Origin: Pseudozobellia thermophila
GTDB taxonomy: Bacteria; Bacteroidota; Bacteroidia; Flavobacteriales; Flavobacteriaceae
Direction of reading: 5' to 3'
DNA: 64,000 nucleotides
Assembly (NCBI RefSeq): GCF_900141855.1
Contig: NZ_FQYU01000011.1
Span: 50,785-114,784, forward strand
Made by a program: the position numbers and the translations under genes. Positions 17,374 to 26,694 of the stretch are shown here, one piece after another. Under the pieces are notes generated by a model. It was not told where the DNA came from. It saw nothing but the letters and a program-made list of their open reading frames with translations, and did no database searches. Numbering within the stretch: the stretch's first letter is position 1; each line of letters begins with the position of its first letter.

Positions 17374-18843
17374 ATGAAACTAAGAGTTACCAGCTTTATT
17401 TTCTTTTGCTTTATTCAGTTTTTGAATGCACAAGCCATTTATGAAGATGAACGCTATGTGCCCGAAACCGACCCTTTGGTTCTAGAGAAACTGGACCAAT
17501 GGCAAGATATTAAATTCGGATTGCTCATGCATTGGGGGCCCTATAGTCAATGGGGCGTGGTGGAGTCTTGGTCGATATGCCCCGAGGAATATGGGTGGTG
17601 TGAACGTAAAAAAGGCTCGAACCCCGATAATTATTTCGCCTACAAAAAAGAATACGAAGGACTCCAAACCACCTTTAACCCTGTAAAGTTTAACCCTGAA
17701 AAATGGGCGAAGGCGGCAAAGAATGCTGGTATGAAATATGTGGTTTTTACTACCAAGCACCACGATGGATTTTCGATGTTCGACACCAAGTATACCGATT
17801 ATAAAATAACGGATAGTAAAACTCCGTTCAGTACCCATCCGAAGGCGAACATTACCAAAGAAATCTTCGATGCCTTTAGAAAAGAAGGGCTTTGGGCGGG
17901 AGCTTATTTTTCTAAACCGGATTGGAATGTTGATTCGTACTGGGACCCCTATTACCCTCCCCGCGATAGAAATGTTAACTATAGCCCTGAGGAAAACCCG
18001 GAAAAGTGGCAGGAGTTTGTCGATTTCACCCACAATCAAATCCTGGAATTACTGACCGATTATGGCAAAGTAGATATTCTTTGGCTCGACGGGGGGTGGG
18101 TGGCCAAAACACCAAAATCGGAAATTACAAGCTGGTACGACGCCCAGTTAAAGGATAATGAAAGTGGTTACCTTAAAAATCGCATTGTCAATCAGGATAT
18201 TAAAATGGACGAATTGGTAAAAAAGGCACGTGAAAAACAGCCGGGCCTGATTGTGGTCGACCGTGCTGTTCACGGTAAGAACCAGAATTACCTGACTCCT
18301 GAAAACCGGGTTCCCGATAAGGCTTTGCCGTATCCCTGGGAGTCTTGTATTATTGCCGGTGGCGGATGGTCTTATTCGCCTAACGCCACTTATATGAGCG
18401 GCCGTGAAGCGGTACATACTTTGGTCGATATTGTGGCGAAGGGCGGTAACCTACTTTTGAACATCGCCCCCAGTCCGGAGGGAGAATGGGATGCGGGTGC
18501 CTATAAACTTTTGGAGGAAATTGGAAATTGGATGAAGGTAAACGATGAAGCCATTTATGGTACCGAGGCCAAGGCACCGTATAAGTATAAAAATATATGC
18601 TTGACCTCAAAGCCCGATGGTACCGATTTCCTTATTTATTTGGTAGAGGAAGGTCAAACAGAAATTCCTTCCGAAATTTATTTTGAAGGCCTAGTGCCCA
18701 AAAAAGGAAGCCGGGCAACGATTTTAGGTTCAAAGACCCGGTTGAAATGGAGCCGCAAAAATGAAGGGGTTGTTGTACGGATTCCTGATGCGATCAAAGA
18801 AAAACTGCTTCAAAGCGAAGCGTTTACCATTAAATTTAAATAA
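17374..18843 (+). CDS. Alpha-L-fucosidase, GH29 (first of three)
   Basis: A 489-residue secreted enzyme with a signal peptide ending near LNAQA. The GH29 barrel starts with KFGLLMHWGPYSQWGVVESW; other family marks are TTKHHDGFSMFDTKYTDY and the nucleophile strand ILWLDGGW, with Asp239 as the expected catalytic nucleophile. A beta-sandwich closes the C-terminus. Retaining removal of terminal alpha-L-fucose in the periplasm or at the surface is expected. First gene of the five-gene plus-strand operon, starting 303 bp after the AraC gene. Linkage preference cannot be read directly. Confidence 0.92.
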   Translation: MKLRVTSFIFFCFIQFLNAQAIYEDERYVPETDPLVLEKLDQWQDIKFGLLMHWGPYSQWGVVESWSICPEEYGWCERKKGSNPDNYFAYKKEYEGLQTTFNPVKFNPEKWAKAAKNAGMKYVVFTTKHHDGFSMFDTKYTDYKITDSKTPFSTHPKANITKEIFDAFRKEGLWAGAYFSKPDWNVDSYWDPYYPPRDRNVNYSPEENPEKWQEFVDFTHNQILELLTDYGKVDILWLDGGWVAKTPKSEITSWYDAQLKDNESGYLKNRIVNQDIKMDELVKKAREKQPGLIVVDRAVHGKNQNYLTPENRVPDKALPYPWESCIIAGGGWSYSPNATYMSGREAVHTLVDIVAKGGNLLLNIAPSPEGEWDAGAYKLLEEIGNWMKVNDEAIYGTEAKAPYKYKNICLTSKPDGTDFLIYLVEEGQTEIPSEIYFEGLVPKKGSRATILGSKTRLKWSRKNEGVVVRIPDAIKEKLLQSEAFTIKFK

Positions 18844-18863
18844 TCGGCCAAAAACCATTTGAA

Positions 18864-20993
18864 GTGAATAGAGGTGTTTTTTTTCTTTTGATTGTATCAT
18901 TGGTGTTTCCCCATTGGGGGCAAGGACAAAAAGACACCTTGAAAAAAATTAAGGTCGCCTGCGTAGGCAACAGCATTACCTATGGGGCGAGGGTGCATAA
19001 CCGTACCATGAACTCCTATCCGGCACAATTGCAAAATTTGCTGGGCAACGATTATCAAGTGAAAAATTTTGGGGTGAGCGGCACCACCTTGCTTAAAAGG
19101 GGGGATCGCCCCTACTGGGAAACCGAGGCCTATAAAAACGCATTGGCCTTTGTGCCCGATATCGTTTTTATAAAATTGGGAACGAACGATAGCAAATCGC
19201 AAAATCGGGTTTACCTGAACGAGATGAAAAAAGACTATGAAGAGCTTATTGGCAGTTTCAAGGCTAAAAACCAGGACACCCGAATTATACTTTTGTTGCC
19301 TGTTCCGGCCTTTACACAAGATTCTACCAGTATTTACGACCCCGTTATCAAACAATCGATTATCCCCAAAATTCAAGAAGTGGCCTACACCACCGAAAGC
19401 GAGGTAATTGACCTCTACCAACTGTTTGTAGACCGGGCCGATTTACTGCCCGATAAAATCCATCCTTCCGATCTGGGGGCGGCGGTTATTGCCCAAAGGT
19501 TGTACGAATGCCTGGTGCGAAGGCCGGGGGATAAAGACGTTGACCTGGGTGAGGATAAAAGAATAGAGGCCTTGTCGGAAACCAATTTTTATGGTTATCG
19601 GCTCTTGCAGTTCAAATTTAAAGGGCATGAGGCCAAGTTGGCCCTACCCAAAAGGCCGGCCAAAGGTCTGCCATGGGTACTGCGTGCGAGGTTTTGGGGG
19701 CATGAGCCCCAAACCGATATTGCTTTGTTGGAGCGCGGGTTTCATATTGCCTATTGCGACGTTTCGGAACTTTTCGGCAATCGGGAAGCCGTTGGGCGTT
19801 GGAATTCGTTCCATGCCTTGATGACCGGGAAAGGCCTGTCGCAAAAGGTGGTGATAGAAGCTATGAGCCGTGGCGGATTGATTGCGTATAATTGGGCGGC
19901 CCAAAACGCGGACAAGGTGGCCTGCATATATGCCGATGCACCTGTGCTCACCGGAAAAAGTTGGCCAGGGGGGAAAGGAACGGGCACAGGCAGTGCCAAG
20001 GATTGGGAAAAGTTTAAATTGGCGCACGGTGTGACCGATGACGGTGGGGGCGAATATTTTGAGGGCGATCCAATGGCCAAAATCAAAAAAATAGCCCAAG
20101 GCGGCTACCCTATCTTACACGTTTGTGGCGAAACGGACAAAGTGGTGCCGATCGTTGAAAACACCATTCCTTTCGCGAAGGGAATCGAAGGGAACGGCGG
20201 AACGATAGAAACCATTTATAAGCCGGAAAACGGACATCACCCGCATAGCCTGCCGAACCCCACGCCGATCTTGAACTTTATTTTGAGGGCTACGGGGCAA
20301 AAGATAAACTTTGCCACGGTGCCGGCTCCTTCGGCCGAATACCGTTCTGCCGCGGGATGGACAAATGGTAAGGATTGGTGGGCCCAAGCCGCGGATATCG
20401 ACTCGATTTGTGCCAAGGGCAAAAAAGCTGACCTCTTGCTGGTAGGCAACTCAATAACCCAAGGCTTTGGAGGTACTAGGCCCCATGTTACCCACCGTCC
20501 GGGAAAGGAGGCGGCGGATCTGTATTTTTCTGGATACAATTGGATAAATGCCGGTATTTCGGGTGATCGTACGCAAAATGTTCTTTGGCGCCTGCTGCAT
20601 GGGGCTTATGAAAAAGCAGGTCCCAAAGTGGTCGTGTTGACGGTTGGGGTAAACAATTTTCCGTTTGAAAGTTCAAACGAGATCGCGCAAGGGATCAGGC
20701 GCGTTGTCGAGGTGGCCGAAAGGAAATTTCCCGACTCAAGGATTTTGTTGTTCGGTCCTTTGGTCACCGGTATCGAACCGGATTCCCCCCAACGCAAAAA
20801 ATATAACGAGATGCAAAGGGCGATCGATAGCTTAGGGGAAGATCCCCGGGTTTCCTATCACGAAATTGCCCACCTTTTTTTAGATGGGCAGGGAAAACTT
20901 GATGCTAGGCTATTTTCGAGCGATGGAATCCATCTAAAGCCGGAAGGCTATAAAGTCTGGGCGGCATATATAAAGCAACAAATAGGGAAATAG
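18864..20993 (+). CDS. Three-domain secreted esterase: SGNH - alpha/beta hydrolase - SGNH
   Basis: A 709-residue protein with a signal peptide and a GTG start 20 bp after the fucosidase. Domain 1 (about 28-220) is an SGNH/GDSL esterase with GNSITYG (Ser37), GTND and DKIHPS. Domain 2 (about 230-485) is an alpha/beta hydrolase with nucleophile Ser335 in MSRGG, an acid in GETDKVV and a histidine in GHHPHS. Domain 3 (about 515-709) is a second SGNH domain with GNSITQG (Ser530), GVNN and DGIHL. All three catalytic sets look intact. SGNH enzymes in such loci usually remove acetyl groups from sugars, so the target glycan is probably acylated at several positions. Confidence 0.85.
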   Translation: MNRGVFFLLIVSLVFPHWGQGQKDTLKKIKVACVGNSITYGARVHNRTMNSYPAQLQNLLGNDYQVKNFGVSGTTLLKRGDRPYWETEAYKNALAFVPDIVFIKLGTNDSKSQNRVYLNEMKKDYEELIGSFKAKNQDTRIILLLPVPAFTQDSTSIYDPVIKQSIIPKIQEVAYTTESEVIDLYQLFVDRADLLPDKIHPSDLGAAVIAQRLYECLVRRPGDKDVDLGEDKRIEALSETNFYGYRLLQFKFKGHEAKLALPKRPAKGLPWVLRARFWGHEPQTDIALLERGFHIAYCDVSELFGNREAVGRWNSFHALMTGKGLSQKVVIEAMSRGGLIAYNWAAQNADKVACIYADAPVLTGKSWPGGKGTGTGSAKDWEKFKLAHGVTDDGGGEYFEGDPMAKIKKIAQGGYPILHVCGETDKVVPIVENTIPFAKGIEGNGGTIETIYKPENGHHPHSLPNPTPILNFILRATGQKINFATVPAPSAEYRSAAGWTNGKDWWAQAADIDSICAKGKKADLLLVGNSITQGFGGTRPHVTHRPGKEAADLYFSGYNWINAGISGDRTQNVLWRLLHGAYEKAGPKVVVLTVGVNNFPFESSNEIAQGIRRVVEVAERKFPDSRILLFGPLVTGIEPDSPQRKKYNEMQRAIDSLGEDPRVSYHEIAHLFLDGQGKLDARLFSSDGIHLKPEGYKVWAAYIKQQIGK

Positions 20994-21005
20994 AATTTGG
21001 AGGTA

Positions 21006-22337
21006 ATGGGCAGAGTGGTTTACGTAATACTGTTTTTAATGGGCATGTCATTGCAGGCACAGACCGGGATAGTCCCGGAAAAGGAGTTGAAAATGCAATG
21101 GTTCAAAGATGCCAAGCTGGGTGTTTTTATACATTGGGGACTTTATTCGGTGAATGGCATAGACGAGTCATGGTCGTTCTACAACGGTTATATTTCGCAC
21201 AAAGACTATCTCAAACAAACCAAGGGGTTCAATGCCAAAAAGTACGACCCCAAGGCATGGGCCAAGCTGATCAAGAACAGCGGGGCAAAATATACGGTTA
21301 TCACTTCAAAGCACCATGAAGGTTTTGCGCTTTGGGATTCGGCGTACGGCGATTTTAATGCGGTTGACAATTCGGCGGCCAAAAAAGATGTGCTTACCCC
21401 ATTTGTAAATGCCGTACGGGAGGAAAAACTCAAATTGGGCATCTACTACTCCCTGCCCGATTGGTCGTATGGCGGGTATACCCACTTTACCCGCGATTCA
21501 ATCCGATATAAGGTGGAAGAAGAGCCTCAGCGGTGGCAGAAATTCTTAAAACTGTATCAAGGCCAATTGAGGGAGCTATCGGAGAACTATAACCCCGACC
21601 TGTATTGGTTCGATGGTGACTGGGAACATAGCTCTGACGAATGGGAGGCGCCCAAGGTTAGACAGATGTTACTCGATAAAAATCCGAATGTTATATTAAA
21701 CTCCCGACTTCGGGGACATGGGGATTACGAAACGCCCGAACAAGGTATGCCCATTACACGCCCCAAAAGTCCATATTGGGAACTGTGCATGACCATGAAC
21801 AATTCGTGGGGCTACCAAAAAAACGATTCCGACTACAAAACAACCGATCAGGTCATAGGTATTTTTGCCGATGTTATTTCCAATGGAGGGAACCTTCTAC
21901 TGGATATTGGTCCTAAGGGAGATGGTTCAATTCCCAATGAACAGGTTGAAATCCTCCAAGGTCTGGGCCGGTGGACGAACAAACACAAGGAAGCGATCTA
22001 TGGCACCATTGCCGGAATTCCCAAAGAGCACTTCTATGGGCCTACTACCTTGTCGAAAGACAAAAAAACACTTTACCTTTTTGTGAAAGGGAATGCCAAT
22101 GGGGAGGTAGTGCTAAGGGGATTGAAAAACAACATTAACAGGATCTATGTAGTGGGCGAGGGCACAAAACTCAAACACAGGGAAGTGGGCAAGGTCTATT
22201 GGAGCCACTACCCTGGTATCAAATACATTGAGCTTCCCGAGTATGTACTCGATAAAAATATGACCGTACTTGCGGTGATGCTGGACGGTGAAGTAGACCT
22301 CTACCGTGAAGACGGTTCGGTAATTGAAAGCAATTAA
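21006..22337 (+). CDS. Alpha-L-fucosidase, GH29 (second of three)
   Basis: I take the ATG at 21006, just after a GGAGG, rather than the in-frame TTG at 20997. The 443-residue product has a signal peptide (ending LQAQ) and a GH29 barrel: KLGVFIHWGLYSVNGIDESWSFY, TSKHHEGFALWDS and LYWFDGDWEH with the expected nucleophile Asp203. The linker ILNSRLRGHGDYETPEQGMP is typical of a GH29 subgroup common in Bacteroidota PULs. It starts 12 bp after the esterase gene, so the two are co-transcribed. It is clearly different in sequence from the fucosidases on either side, suggesting different linkages or acceptors. Confidence 0.92.
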   Translation: MGRVVYVILFLMGMSLQAQTGIVPEKELKMQWFKDAKLGVFIHWGLYSVNGIDESWSFYNGYISHKDYLKQTKGFNAKKYDPKAWAKLIKNSGAKYTVITSKHHEGFALWDSAYGDFNAVDNSAAKKDVLTPFVNAVREEKLKLGIYYSLPDWSYGGYTHFTRDSIRYKVEEEPQRWQKFLKLYQGQLRELSENYNPDLYWFDGDWEHSSDEWEAPKVRQMLLDKNPNVILNSRLRGHGDYETPEQGMPITRPKSPYWELCMTMNNSWGYQKNDSDYKTTDQVIGIFADVISNGGNLLLDIGPKGDGSIPNEQVEILQGLGRWTNKHKEAIYGTIAGIPKEHFYGPTTLSKDKKTLYLFVKGNANGEVVLRGLKNNINRIYVVGEGTKLKHREVGKVYWSHYPGIKYIELPEYVLDKNMTVLAVMLDGEVDLYREDGSVIESN

Positions 22338-22347
22338 GCTGTGAAAA

Positions 22348-24507
22348 ATGGGTAACTATAGTATTCGAAATATTGTTCTGCTTCTATGTATCGCGACAGC
22401 CCAGGTATGGGGGCAAGAAAAAGCGGATAAGAAAGACTGGCTGCTCGATGCCGATGATTACGTGGCTGAGATCGTTGAGGGAGACAATACCTTGGTCCTT
22501 CAAAATGGCTTGGTGAAACGCAAGCTGGTTATGGCCCCCAATGCGGCTACCGTGGCTTTTGAAAATTTGGTCACCGGTGAGCATATGCTCAGGAGCATTA
22601 AGCCGGAAGCGGAGGTGACCATTGACGGAAAGGCATATGCCATTGGCGGATTGATCGGCCTCAAGGAGCATGGATACTTGTTGGAGAAATGGCTGCCCGC
22701 ACTTACGTCCGATTCCACTGCCTTTCAATATAAGGGCCACACTATTGCCGAGCTTTCCCCCCATATCGATTGGAAAGGGAGTAAGCGCTACCACACCGCC
22801 AAAAAGACCGCGCCTAGCGGCAAGGAATTGACGCTTAGTTTTACCCATGCCTCCGAGGCCATGTCGGGGGTAACGGTAAACGTTCATTACGTTGTTTACG
22901 ATGGCCTGCCACTGCTATCGAAAAGGATAACCGTAGAAAACGCTTCGGGGCGGTCCCTTACGATTACCGGTTTTAAAAGTGAAATTTTGGCCTTTCCCGA
23001 AATGGAGAATCCGGTAGAGACGCCCACCGATTGGAAAAAACCCAACATGCATGTAGAAAGCGATTATGCCTTCGGGGGCTTCACCTCGGGCGAGTCGAAT
23101 GTAACAACGTTTTGGGAGCCCGACCCCGAGTACACCTCCCAGGTTAACTGGTTGTTGGAAACACCATGTCTCTTGGTCAGTACGCTAAAGGTGGGTCCGA
23201 ATGCCACATTGAAGGCGGGCGATACCTTTCAGGGTTTCCGCACCTATGAATTGTTGTTGGACGGTACGGATAGGGAAAGAAATACCCTGGCTATTCGAAA
23301 GATGTACAGGGCCTTGGCACCATGGGTCACTGAAAACCCCATATTTATGCATTTGACCACCACAGAGCCCAAAGTGGTCAAATCGGCGATCGACCAATGC
23401 GTCGAAACGGGTTACGAAATGGTAATTCTAAGTTTTGGTAGCGGACTCAATATGGAAGACACTACGGCGGTGAATATTTCCAAGTTCAGGAAATTGGCCG
23501 ATTATGCCCACAAGAAAGGTATTCAACTGGGCGGGTATTCCCTTTTTTCCAGCAGAACCATAAACGACTCCGTAGATGTGATAGACAAGGCCACGGGCAA
23601 GCCGGGAGGGGCCAAATTTTTAAACGCACCTTGTCTGGCATCGGAGTGGGGTCGCGATTATCTCGATAAGATCGCCTACTTTTTAGGGAAAACGGGTTTT
23701 GACCTATTGGAGCATGATGGACCGTATCCCGGTGATTATTGTGCGTCTACCTCCCATAAATACCATAAGGGTTATGAAGATTCACAATGGGCGCAATGGA
23801 AAATGAGTGTCGATTTTTACAACCGTCTGCGCGAAAATGATATATATCTGAACGCCCCGGATTTTTATTTTTTGCAGGGATCCAATAAATGCGGAATCGG
23901 CTATCGCGAGGTAAATTGGTCTTTGCCCAGGGACCAACAGATTATGCTCGGACGCCAGAATATTTATGATGGCACTTGGGAAAAATCGCCCTCCATGGCA
24001 TGGACCTTTGTGCCTTTGACCGAGTACCACGGGGGCGGCGAAATAGCTACCTTAGAGCCGTTAAAGGACCATTTGGACGCCTACAAGGCACATATGGTAC
24101 AAAATTATGGCTCAGGGGTACAGGCCTGTTATCGGGGCCCCCGGCTTTACGATAGCAAGGAAACCAAAAGATTGGTGAAGGAGCAGATCGACTGGTATAA
24201 GAAGTATCGCGATATATTAAATGCCGATATCATTCATTTGGGAAGGCCGAACGGCAGGTCGTGGGACGGCTTTATGCACGTAGATCCTTCTTTGGAATAC
24301 AAAGGCCTTATACTCATTTTTAATCCGACCGACCGACCGATTGATGAGGTCGTCGAAATTCCATTGTATTATACCGGGTTGGATACCCAGGCAAAGATTG
24401 CCACGAAGGGGCGGACACCAAAAGTTTTTGAACTCGATAGAACGTATAAAGTAGATGTTCCGATCCAAATACCTGCCGAGGGGTATACCTGGCTTACGGT
24501 ACAATAA
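22348..24507 (+). CDS. Secreted TIM-barrel glycoside hydrolase, alpha-galactosidase-like (clan GH-D type), family uncertain
   Basis: A 719-residue protein with a signal peptide (ending VWGQ). An N-terminal beta-sandwich of about 320 residues, with HVVYDGLPLLSKRITVENAS-like content, is followed by a TIM barrel and a small C-terminal beta domain. This architecture is that of GH36-type alpha-galactosidases and relatives. The strand FDLLEHDGP puts Asp457 where a catalytic nucleophile is expected, and NAPDFYFLQGSNKCGIGYREVNW may hold the acid/base region. I cannot assign a CAZy family. It starts 10 bp after the second fucosidase, so an alpha-linked sugar next to fucose is the likely target. Confidence 0.7.
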   Translation: MGNYSIRNIVLLLCIATAQVWGQEKADKKDWLLDADDYVAEIVEGDNTLVLQNGLVKRKLVMAPNAATVAFENLVTGEHMLRSIKPEAEVTIDGKAYAIGGLIGLKEHGYLLEKWLPALTSDSTAFQYKGHTIAELSPHIDWKGSKRYHTAKKTAPSGKELTLSFTHASEAMSGVTVNVHYVVYDGLPLLSKRITVENASGRSLTITGFKSEILAFPEMENPVETPTDWKKPNMHVESDYAFGGFTSGESNVTTFWEPDPEYTSQVNWLLETPCLLVSTLKVGPNATLKAGDTFQGFRTYELLLDGTDRERNTLAIRKMYRALAPWVTENPIFMHLTTTEPKVVKSAIDQCVETGYEMVILSFGSGLNMEDTTAVNISKFRKLADYAHKKGIQLGGYSLFSSRTINDSVDVIDKATGKPGGAKFLNAPCLASEWGRDYLDKIAYFLGKTGFDLLEHDGPYPGDYCASTSHKYHKGYEDSQWAQWKMSVDFYNRLRENDIYLNAPDFYFLQGSNKCGIGYREVNWSLPRDQQIMLGRQNIYDGTWEKSPSMAWTFVPLTEYHGGGEIATLEPLKDHLDAYKAHMVQNYGSGVQACYRGPRLYDSKETKRLVKEQIDWYKKYRDILNADIIHLGRPNGRSWDGFMHVDPSLEYKGLILIFNPTDRPIDEVVEIPLYYTGLDTQAKIATKGRTPKVFELDRTYKVDVPIQIPAEGYTWLTVQ

Positions 24508-24519
24508 AATCCGATAATT

Positions 24520-26619
24520 ATGAAGAAGACCAAACTATTTGCAATCGGCTTGATCCTTACCTTGATATCCTGCCAAACGACCGAACCCCCAAAACCTGTG
24601 GGGCCTTTGCCTTCCGAGAGGCACTTGGCTTGGCACGATTTGGAGTATTATGCCTTCGTTCATTTCAATATGAACACCTTTACCGATATGGAATGGGGCT
24701 TGGGCGACGAGTCGCCGGAGTTGTTCAATCCATCGCAATTGGATACAAGGCAATGGGCCAAGGTTGCCAAGGATGCCGGTATGAAAGGCATTATAATTAC
24801 GGCCAAGCACCACGACGGGTTTTGCCTGTGGCCGACCAAGACTACCGAACATTCGGTCAAAAACGCTCCTTGGAAAGACGGAAAGGGAGATGTAATAAAA
24901 GATTTGTCGGAAGCCTGCAAAGAATACGGACTCAAATTCGGGGTCTATCTTTCCCCGTGGGACCGTCACGATGCCGATTACGGCACACCGGCGTACGTGG
25001 CCAAGTACCACGAACAATTGCGCGAACTGCTGACCAACTACGGTGAGGTGTTCGAAGTGTGGTTCGACGGGGCCAATGGGGGTACAGGATATTATGGCGG
25101 GGCCAACGAAGAACGAAAGATCGACAATAAAACCTATTATCAATGGGATAAGGTTACCGAGATTGTTCGCGAACTTCAGCCCAATGCCGTTATTTTTAGT
25201 GATGGCGGACCGGATATCCGCTGGGTGGGAACCGAAGAGGGGTTTGCCAATGAAACCAACTGGAGCATTATGAGACGCGATGAGATCTATCCCGGTTGGC
25301 CCCGATACAAAGAATTGCGTTCGGGACACCAAGACGGTACCCATTGGCTTCCGGCCGAGGTGAATACCTCCATTCGGCCAGGGTGGTACTACCATCCGCG
25401 GGAAGACCATCAGGTAAAGAGTTTGGCCCGTTTGGTACAAACCTACTACGAATCCATAGGGAGAAACGGCAATTTTTTATTGAACCTTCCCGTAGACGAT
25501 AGGGGGCTGGTCCATGAAAACGATGTAAGGCAATTAATGGCCCTTAAAGAACAGATCGATAAGGATTTTGCCCATGAACTCGCTAAGGATGCCAAGGTAA
25601 CGGCAAGCGAGGTAAGGGGAGGGGATGCGGCCTATTCCGCCTCAAATGTCAATGACGGGGACGACAAGACCTACTGGGCGACGAGCGATGGGGTAGAGAA
25701 GGCTTCGTTAACTTTTGAATTTGACCAACCTACCGAGGTCAATCGTATTTTATTGCAGGAATATATTCCCTTGGGGCAAAGGGTAATCCGGTTTTCCGTG
25801 GAAGCGGAAGTAGATGGGCAATGGAAGAAAATAGACGGACAAACGACCATAGGCAACAAACGCATTCTTCGTTTCGATACGGTGGAGGCGACCAAAATAA
25901 GGGTCAATTTTGAGGAAGCCAAAGGGCCCCTTGTCATTTGCAATGTTGAATTGTACCGGGCCCCCAATCTTTTGACCGCTCCCGAAATAAGTAGGGACCG
26001 CAGCGGTATGGTCGGTCTTTCGGTGCCTGACGATGAGGTAGGTATTTACTATACTTTAGATGGAAGCGAGCCTGGCCCCAACAGTACAAAGTACGAAAAA
26101 CCCTTTATGGTAGATGCACCGGGCACGCTCAAGGCTATTGGATACGATGCCAAAACCGGTGAACGGTCCGAAAGCCTATCGGTACACCTCGATGTTGCGA
26201 AGAAAGATTGGAAAGTAATACATGTTTCATCGGGCAATATCGATGAGGCCGTAAAACTTATGGACGAGGACCCCAATAGTACGTGGGCAACGGAAAAAGG
26301 GGCGGGCACTCCCCAAGAGATCGTAATCGATCTGGGTGATACCCACGAGTTAAAGGGCTTTACTTATCTGCCGATACAAGACAGGTACCCCTTTGGTATA
26401 ATAACCGATTATGAATTTTCGGTAAGTACGAACAATAGAAATTGGCATGTCGTTTCCAAGGGTGAATTTGGCAATGTGGTCAACAACCGAATATTGCAAA
26501 CCATTGGTTTCGATCCCGTTTCGGCGCGCTATATAAAATTAAGGGCCCTTATGGTTGACGGGGACGACCAGACCGCTTCTTTCGCCGAGGTAGGTATAAT
26601 TACAACCGGTAAGAAATGA
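24520..26619 (+). CDS. Alpha-L-fucosidase, GH29 (third), with discoidin-type modules
   Basis: A 699-residue lipoprotein (lipobox LISC, Cys19). The GH29 barrel (about 25-345) contains HFNMNTFTDMEWG, TAKHHDGFCLWPTKTTEHSV and VWFDGANGG with expected nucleophile Asp183; the pattern fits the narrower-specificity group that prefers branched alpha-1,3/1,4-fucose. After it come an F5/8 type C (discoidin) domain (about 360-475), a chitobiase C-terminal-like domain (about 485-560, YYTLDGSEP) and a second F5/8 C domain (about 570-699). The modules should bind carbohydrate and hold the enzyme on its substrate. It is the last gene of the operon, followed by a terminator. Confidence 0.9.
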   Translation: MKKTKLFAIGLILTLISCQTTEPPKPVGPLPSERHLAWHDLEYYAFVHFNMNTFTDMEWGLGDESPELFNPSQLDTRQWAKVAKDAGMKGIIITAKHHDGFCLWPTKTTEHSVKNAPWKDGKGDVIKDLSEACKEYGLKFGVYLSPWDRHDADYGTPAYVAKYHEQLRELLTNYGEVFEVWFDGANGGTGYYGGANEERKIDNKTYYQWDKVTEIVRELQPNAVIFSDGGPDIRWVGTEEGFANETNWSIMRRDEIYPGWPRYKELRSGHQDGTHWLPAEVNTSIRPGWYYHPREDHQVKSLARLVQTYYESIGRNGNFLLNLPVDDRGLVHENDVRQLMALKEQIDKDFAHELAKDAKVTASEVRGGDAAYSASNVNDGDDKTYWATSDGVEKASLTFEFDQPTEVNRILLQEYIPLGQRVIRFSVEAEVDGQWKKIDGQTTIGNKRILRFDTVEATKIRVNFEEAKGPLVICNVELYRAPNLLTAPEISRDRSGMVGLSVPDDEVGIYYTLDGSEPGPNSTKYEKPFMVDAPGTLKAIGYDAKTGERSESLSVHLDVAKKDWKVIHVSSGNIDEAVKLMDEDPNSTWATEKGAGTPQEIVIDLGDTHELKGFTYLPIQDRYPFGIITDYEFSVSTNNRNWHVVSKGEFGNVVNNRILQTIGFDPVSARYIKLRALMVDGDDQTASFAEVGIITTGKK

Positions 26620-26626
26620 GGACAAA

Positions 26627-26656
26627 AGGGGCCATGAATTTGGCCCCTGTTCTTTT
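26627..26656 (+). terminator. Terminator of the fucosidase operon
   Basis: AGGGGCC pairs with GGCCCCT (26627-26648), 8 bp after the stop of the last operon gene, followed by GTTCTTTT. It also lies between convergent genes and may act on the minus strand. Confidence 0.75.
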
Positions 26657-26694
26657 GCGGTAGCCCTTGCTCCGGTCCTTATATGTGTTTTACG

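Noticed and set aside
17374..26619. Fucoidan utilization locus
   Set aside because: The operon has fucosidases but no sulfatase or endo-fucoidanase; the nearest sulfatase is a separate single gene at 30 kb.
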